From positions 1 to 7,578 of the forward strand of contig JBFYKJ010000065.1 of NCBI GenBank assembly GCA_041306005.1: 7,578 nucleotides of DNA, given 5' to 3'. Shown one piece after another: positions 4,769-7,578 of the stretch. The DNA is from JBFYKJ01 sp041306005. Lineage in GTDB: Archaea; Altiarchaeota; Altiarchaeia; JAFGQM01. Both the position numbers and the translations under genes were made by a program. The notes under the pieces were generated by a model. The model did not search any database. It was given only the letters and a program-made list of their open reading frames with translations, and was not told the DNA's origin. Each line of letters starts with the position of its first letter. The first letter of the stretch is position 1.

Positions 4769-5800
4769 CTTTATCTTCCTCTTGAACTTCGCATACTGCC
4801 CGTAGTTGAGGTACACCTTCTTGTCGAGGTATTTCCTTATAGGGACGGCCCTCTTCCTGGCTTCGGTTATGTTGTCCGTGACCGTGATGTCGAACGCGTC
4901 GCTCCCCGACCCGCTGCCGTATGACACCATCAGTATCCTGTCGCCCGGCTTTGCCCTGTCCAGCACCGCCACAAGGCCGAGAGGGGAAGACCCGCTGTAC
5001 GTGTTCCCTATCTCGCTTACCAGGAGAGCAGGCCTCACCTTCTCCTCGGGTATCCCCAACTCCTTTGCCAGCTTGAGCGGGAACTTGCCGTTCGGCTGGT
5101 GCGGCACGAAGTAATCATAATCCTTGACCGTAGTCTTCATCAGCTCCATCAGCCTCGCCGCGGAGCCCATGGTGTGCTTGAAATACCCCGGCTCGCCGGT
5201 GAACCTTCCCGCGTGCATAGGGAACTCTTCGCCCTCCCTTCTCCAGAAGTCGGGGGTGTCGGTGGTGAAAGTGCATGTGCCGTTGATCTCGGCGATAGTG
5301 TCCTTCCTGCCTATTATGAAAGCTGCCCCGCCCGCGGCAGCCGTGTATTCGAGCGCGTCGTTCGGCCTGCCCTGTGCGGTGTCCGCACCTATAGCCATGC
5401 CATAATCGACCATCCCGCTCTTTACAAGGCCCATGCACATCTGCATCCCCGCGGTCCCGGCCTTGCAGGCGAACTCCAGATCAGCCGCCATCACATAAGG
5501 GACCGCGCCAATCGCCTCCGCGACTATCGCGGCGCTCGACTTGACCGCATACGGGTGCGACTCAGAGCCGATATAAACGGCGCCTATCCTCTCCGGCTCG
5601 ATGTCTGCCACCTTTAGCGCGTTCTTCGCAGCCTCTACGGACATGGTCGCAGTGTCCTCATCAAGGCCGGGCACGGACTTCTCCTTCACGCCCAGGCCCG
5701 AGGATATCCTATCGCCGTCCTCGTTCCATACAGAAGCGATCTCCTTCGCCGTTACCCGGTACCGGGGCACATAGCCCCCGTAGCCGACGATGCCCGCCAT
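4760..5800 (-). CDS. Hydroxymethylglutaryl-CoA synthase, archaeal type
   Basis: A 346-aa archaeal HMG-CoA synthase; joins acetyl-CoA to acetoacetyl-CoA to give HMG-CoA, the second mevalonate step. It starts MAGIVGYGGYVPRYRV. The catalytic set is visible: Glu80 in IGSESHPYAVKSSA, nucleophile Cys112 in LEFACKAGTAG, and His234 in FVPHQPNGKFPLK. GNTYSGSSPLGL (265-276) and SYGSGSGSDAFDI (293-305) are family blocks. Length matches the short archaeal form (about 345-350 aa). The ATG at 5800 is preceded by ACGAAAT, the same seven bases that precede the thiolase ATG. The nearest TATA box (5901-5911) implies an 80-nt leader, unlike the leaderless genes nearby, and that leader has a hairpin and a GTCTAAGCG motif. 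Likely co-transcribed with the downstream thiolase gene. Confidence 0.95.
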   Translation of the reverse strand: MAGIVGYGGYVPRYRVTAKEIASVWNEDGDRISSGLGVKEKSVPGLDEDTATMSVEAAKNALKVADIEPERIGAVYIGSESHPYAVKSSAAIVAEAIGAVPYVMAADLEFACKAGTAGMQMCMGLVKSGMVDYGMAIGADTAQGRPNDALEYTAAAGGAAFIIGRKDTIAEINGTCTFTTDTPDFWRREGEEFPMHAGRFTGEPGYFKHTMGSAARLMELMKTTVKDYDYFVPHQPNGKFPLKLAKELGIPEEKVRPALLVSEIGNTYSGSSPLGLVAVLDRAKPGDRILMVSYGSGSGSDAFDITVTDNITEARKRAVPIRKYLDKKVYLNYGQYAKFKRKIKGI

Positions 5801-5821
5801 ATTTCGTAAGCCTGAAGCAGT

Positions 5822-5848
5822 CTCAAGTCCTCGGTTTTCGGTCTTGAG
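5822..5848. other. Inverted repeat in the HMG-CoA synthase leader
   Basis: CTCAAG (5822-5827) pairs with CTTGAG (5843-5848), followed by a T-T mismatch and a further CC/GG pair around a 9-nt loop containing GGTTTT. It lies about 20-50 nt upstream of the start codon within the predicted transcribed leader, so it could form in the RNA. It might also be a protein-binding dyad. Confidence 0.45.
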
Positions 5849-5852
5849 TCCC

Positions 5853-5867
5853 GTCTAAGCGCATCCC
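5853..5867. repeat. GTCTAAGCG motif copy in the HMG-CoA synthase leader
   Basis: GTCTAAGCGCATCCC matches the core of the thiolase-leader tandem repeat. Together with the preceding TTCGGTCTTG (5837-5846), which also precedes the first thiolase-leader unit, it shows that the two leaders are related. Confidence 0.5.
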
Positions 5868-5900
5868 GCCGCCGTCGGATGCCCTTAGTTAGAGCGGCCA

Positions 5901-5911
5901 GTTTTAAAAGC
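5901..5911 (-). promoter_or_regulatory. TATA box for the HMG-CoA synthase-thiolase operon
   Basis: Minus-strand GCTTTTAAAAC is the best TATA match upstream of HMG-CoA synthase, with a second GCTTTTAAG at 5925-5933. Transcription would start near 5880, leaving about 80 nt of leader before the ATG at 5800. Confidence 0.45.
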
Positions 5912-5961
5912 TATATTTTACCGCCTTAAAAGCCGATTTGAGGCCGTTTTATGCGCCCTAT

Positions 5962-5994
5962 GCGCAGTGCCCCTGCCCCATAGGCGCACTGCCC
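5962..5994. repeat. Paired GCGCASTGCCC sites, 22 bp apart
   Basis: GCGCAGTGCCC (5962-5972) and GCGCACTGCCC (5984-5994) differ at one base and start 22 bp apart, about two helical turns. GCAGTGC and GCACTGC are also reverse complements, so the pair can be read as an inverted repeat. They abut a TATATA-like box, so an operator role is possible. Confidence 0.45.
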
Positions 5995-6001
5995 TTATAT
6001 A

Positions 6002-6014
6002 GTCTAGGCGTATC
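6002..6014. repeat. GTCTARGCG motif copy in the divergent promoter region
   Basis: GTCTAGGCGTATC matches the GTCTAAGCGNATC core seen at 4699, 4749 and 5853 with one change in the first nine bases. It lies 18 bp upstream of the AbrB TATA box. Confidence 0.35.
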
Positions 6015-6031
6015 GCCCCCTTACTTATCTG

Positions 6032-6040
6032 GTTTTTATA
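6032..6040 (+). promoter_or_regulatory. TATA box for the AbrB-phosphatase pair
   Basis: GTTTTTATA, followed by TTAAAA, is the best plus-strand TATA box in the gap. Transcription is predicted near 6062, giving about 64 nt of leader before ATG 6126. Confidence 0.5.
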
Positions 6041-6058
6041 TTAAAAGTAAGAAAATAA

Positions 6059-6101
6059 GACGCGCTTGCACAAACGCAAGAGCGATTGTCGAACGCGCGT
6101 C
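6059..6101 (+). other. Hairpin at the predicted 5' end of the AbrB transcript
   Basis: GACGCGC (6059-6065) is the exact reverse complement of GCGCGTC (6095-6101). Inside it, CTTGC (6065-6069) pairs with GCAAG (6076-6080) around a 6-nt loop. The element begins at about the predicted transcription start, so the message would open with a structured leader ending about 24 nt before the ATG. Confidence 0.4.
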
Positions 6102-6125
6102 CCATTCGGCCGCGCTTCTCCTGCC

Positions 6126-6359
6126 ATGGAAAAAGAGCTTACTACGCTGTCCTCCAAGGGCCAGCTCGTCGTGCCAAAGGCGTTCCGCCAGAAGCTGGGC
6201 CTAAAGCCCGGCGACTTTTTGGGCATGGTCCTGATAGACGACATCATCGCGATAAAGAAGGTCGAGATGCCTGAAGAAAAAATCGAGAAGAAGCTCAAGA
6301 AGGCCGAGGACGACCGCGAGTTCGTGTTCGAGGAGATGCTTTACCCCGCGAAGAAATAG
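6126..6359 (+). CDS. AbrB/MazE/SpoVT-type DNA-binding protein
   Basis: A 77-aa protein whose first half is a swapped-hairpin AbrB domain: LTTLSSKGQLVVPKAFRQKL (5-24), then GLKPGDFLGMVLIDDIIAIKKV (25-46). The SSKGQLVVPK signature is typical. The acidic/basic C-terminal tail (residues 49-77) is probably helical and could bind a partner or form oligomers. Such proteins are transcription regulators or antitoxins. The frame is open upstream to a TTG at 6066, but ATG 6126 places the domain at the usual distance from the N-terminus. The following gene starts 27 bp later and is a phosphatase-like protein, not the PIN or MazF toxin usually paired with this fold. Self-regulation through the repeats upstream is possible but inferred. 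Confidence 0.88.
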   Translation: MEKELTTLSSKGQLVVPKAFRQKLGLKPGDFLGMVLIDDIIAIKKVEMPEEKIEKKLKKAEDDREFVFEEMLYPAKK

Positions 6360-6369
6360 GCGCATCCCC
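6357..6369. repeat. TAGGCGCATCCCC, relative of the leader motif
   Basis: This sequence starts at the AbrB stop codon and resembles TAAGCGCATCCC of the HMG-CoA synthase leader (5856-5867). It is short and may be chance. It lies in the 27-bp gap before the phosphatase-like gene. Confidence 0.2.
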
Positions 6370-6386
6370 AATAACGATAACCCCCC

Positions 6387-6806
6387 ATGGAACATACGCA
6401 GCCCCGCAAGTATCCCGCGCCGCCGGAAAAGATCCGCGTCATGTTCGTCTGCTTGACCAACCTCAACCGCAGCCCCCGCGCGGAGGAAGAGTTCAGGAAA
6501 CTGATGCGGAAGCACGGCATTGAGCACCGGTTCATGGTGCATTCCTCCGGCGTCAACGCCTTTAAGGGATCCGGGGGCTTGCAGTTCGACCCCGAGAGGG
6601 CTGAAACCTACAACGTCCTTTTCGCCGCGGACTTCCCGACAAAGAAGTCCCTCATCGAGGACTTCCGCCAGCCGAAGGGGAAGATAATAAACCTCGGGAT
6701 ACCCGACAGGTACTCGCGCGACGACCCGAAGCTTGGCCGCATCCTTGAAAAGAAGCTTCACGCATGGCTCGCCGCGGGCGGGCACATAAAGCCGCAGGAC
6801 CGGTAA
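6387..6806 (+). CDS. Low-molecular-weight protein tyrosine phosphatase-like protein (COG4551-like)
   Basis: A 139-aa protein with a phosphatase P-loop: VMFVCLTNLNRSP (18-30) gives Cys22-X5-Arg28-Ser29, the phosphate-binding loop with its nucleophile. A downstream NLGIPDRYSRDDPKL (102-116) resembles the IPDxY...DPxL segment of predicted small tyrosine phosphatases, with Asp107 the likely general acid. The second loop Cys found in many classical enzymes is Asn27 here, so the loop lacks that redox partner. The first 15 residues form a Pro-rich, charged extension. The middle (VLFAADFPTKKSLIEDF, 77-93) fits the family fold. ATG 6387 lies 27 bp after the AbrB gene with no promoter between, so they are likely one transcript. 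Its substrate is unknown; arsenate-reductase-like activity is less likely because the extra cysteines are absent. Confidence 0.78.
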   Translation: MEHTQPRKYPAPPEKIRVMFVCLTNLNRSPRAEEEFRKLMRKHGIEHRFMVHSSGVNAFKGSGGLQFDPERAETYNVLFAADFPTKKSLIEDFRQPKGKIINLGIPDRYSRDDPKLGRILEKKLHAWLAAGGHIKPQDR

Positions 6807-6814
6807 CCGGAATC

Positions 6815-6825
6815 GCTTTTATTAG
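6815..6825 (+). promoter_or_regulatory. TATA box for the PIN-domain gene
   Basis: GCTTTTATTAG is centred about 27 nt upstream of ATG 6847, just after the phosphatase stop. A leaderless transcript is predicted. It has the same GCTTTTA core as the SOUL, tspO and msrB boxes. Confidence 0.5.
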
Positions 6826-6846
6826 TGCTTAGATAGAATATCCGAA

Positions 6847-7578
6847 ATGGCCAGCAAGAAAACACCAATTCACAAGGCATCCCCCAAGGGCGATGCTGCA
6901 AAATCCATTAGGATACTCGCCGACACATCAGTCATAATAGACGGCAGGATATCCGAGCTGTATTCCGGCAAGAACGCCGAGATCCTGATACCGAACGTCG
7001 TCGTCCAGGAGCTGGAGCACCAGGCGAACGTCGGGAAAACCGTCGGCCGCGAAGGCCTCGACGAATTGGAAAAGCTCAAAGCGCTCGCCGCTCAGAAAAA
7101 ACTTAGGGTGCAGTTCGCCGGCCCGACTCTTCGCGCCGAGGACATCAAGTCCGCACACCTCGGCCGCATAGACGAGATGATAAGGGACCTTGCCCGCCAC
7201 GAGGGCGCAACCCTTTTGACTTCTGACAAGACGCAGGCCAGCGTCGCAAGGGTGTATGACATCGCGTGCATCTGTTTGGAACCGCCCGTCCCGGAGGCGA
7301 AGAAGCACCTGAAGCTGGAGAAATACTTCGACGAGCACACGATGTCCGTGCACCTGAAGGAGGGCGTCGAGCCGTACGCCAAGAAGGGCCGCCCGGGCGA
7401 CTGGACTATGGTCGCGGTTGCCAAGGCCCTGATGGGCAAGGACGAGATAGATTCGATAATCGATGAACTGGTCGAGGAGTGCCAAAGGGAGCGCGGATTG
7501 ATTGAAATGGACCGGAGGGGCTGCACCGTGATACAATTCGGGCCCTACCGGATAGTCATAACCAAGTTCCCGTTCTCC
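6847..7578 (+). CDS. PIN domain-ATPase-KH protein (PINA-like), N-terminal part
   Basis: The first 244 codons of a gene that runs off the window. Residues about 21-140 form a PIN domain with its acidic set: Asp26 in ILADTSVIIDGR, Glu55 in VVVQELEHQ, Asp109 in GRIDEMIRD, and Asp127 in LLTSDK. Next come FDEHTMSVHLKEGVEPYAKK and KGRPGDW (about residues 161-189), then RGCTVIQFGPYRIVITKFPFS, which match the linker and start of the PilT/VirB11-type ATPase in archaeal PIN-ATPase-KH proteins. The Sulfolobus homologue PINA is reported to act in Holliday-junction branch migration. The Walker motifs and KH domain would lie beyond the right edge and are not seen. ATG 6847 is supported by the TATA box 27 nt upstream. 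The first 20 residues are a basic extension before the PIN fold. Confidence 0.9.
   Translation, partial: MASKKTPIHKASPKGDAAKSIRILADTSVIIDGRISELYSGKNAEILIPNVVVQELEHQANVGKTVGREGLDELEKLKALAAQKKLRVQFAGPTLRAEDIKSAHLGRIDEMIRDLARHEGATLLTSDKTQASVARVYDIACICLEPPVPEAKKHLKLEKYFDEHTMSVHLKEGVEPYAKKGRPGDWTMVAVAKALMGKDEIDSIIDELVEECQRERGLIEMDRRGCTVIQFGPYRIVITKFPFS

Larger units (their letters stand above)
5801..6125. promoter_or_regulatory. Divergent intergenic regulatory region
   Basis: These 325 bp separate the HMG-CoA synthase start from the AbrB gene. I see no credible gene or tRNA in them. They hold the leader and TATA box of the minus-strand operon, then a GC-rich block (5950-5994) with direct copies of TATGCGC (5950, 5959) and of GCGCASTGCCC (5962, 5984), then TTATATAG (5995-6002), a GTCTAGGCGTATC motif (6002-6014), and a strong plus-strand TATA box (6032-6040) followed by a structured leader. 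Confidence 0.6.

Noticed and set aside
4806..5617. Plus-strand open frames opposite HMG-CoA synthase
   Set aside because: They overlap a complete, well-matched enzyme gene and show no recognisable domain.
6066..6125. A 20-residue N-terminal extension of the AbrB protein from TTG 6066
   Set aside because: TTG is a weak start, the extension falls in the predicted hairpin leader, and the AbrB domain is complete from ATG 6126.
5801..6125. Search for a tRNA or other structured RNA gene in the largest gap
   Set aside because: No cloverleaf, TTCGANNC T-loop with matching stems, or rRNA-like sequence was found; the pairings seen are short and fit leaders or operators better.
5938..6204. An 88-aa plus-strand frame across the divergent gap
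   Set aside because: It runs through the predicted promoter and into the AbrB gene in another frame, and its composition is not protein-like.

Overview
This window looks archaeal. The evidence is a short archaeal-type HMG-CoA synthase next to an SCP2/archaeal-type thiolase, the N-terminal half of an archaeal PIN-ATPase-KH protein, a DUF2683 protein, frequent ATA (Ile) and AGG (Arg) codons, no clear Shine-Dalgarno sites, and TATA-like boxes 24-27 nt upstream of several start codons, which suggests leaderless transcripts. Base composition is moderately GC-rich by eye. A small-genome (DPANN-like) archaeon fits the compact layout, but lineage cannot be settled from this window.

Minus strand, left to right (3' to 5' of transcription): a DUF2683 small protein (4-246); an unrecognised 110-aa basic protein (324-656); L-aspartate dehydrogenase NadX (699-1460); a T4 endonuclease V-like pyrimidine-dimer glycosylase (1490-1882); a TspO/MBR membrane protein (1971-2438); a SOUL heme-binding protein (2470-3024); methionine-(R)-sulfoxide reductase MsrB (3058-3429); thiolase (3486-4640); and HMG-CoA synthase (4760-5800). 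The last two form the entry to the mevalonate (isoprenoid lipid) pathway. The MsrB-SOUL-TspO-glycosylase run could be read as a light/oxidative-damage group: protein sulfoxide repair, porphyrin/heme binding and UV-lesion repair. That functional link is inference.

A divergent intergenic region of about 325 bp (5801-6125) separates HMG-CoA synthase from the plus-strand genes: an AbrB/MazE-type DNA-binding protein (6126-6359), a low-molecular-weight tyrosine-phosphatase-like protein (6387-6806), and a PIN-domain protein that runs off the right edge (6847-7578).

The least ordinary DNA is non-coding. (1) At the start of the glycosylase gene there is a degenerate tandem array in which the ATGAG start region occurs five times at 21-24 nt spacing. 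The copies sit in three frames and form a short coupled ORF between tspO and the glycosylase. (2) A motif close to GTCTAAGCGNATC recurs in the thiolase leader (a 25-bp-period tandem array), in the HMG-CoA synthase leader and in the divergent promoter region, with a shorter relative just after the AbrB gene. (3) The two mevalonate genes share parts of their leaders, including an ACGAAAT immediately before both ATGs. No RNA genes, CRISPR array or insertion sequence were seen.
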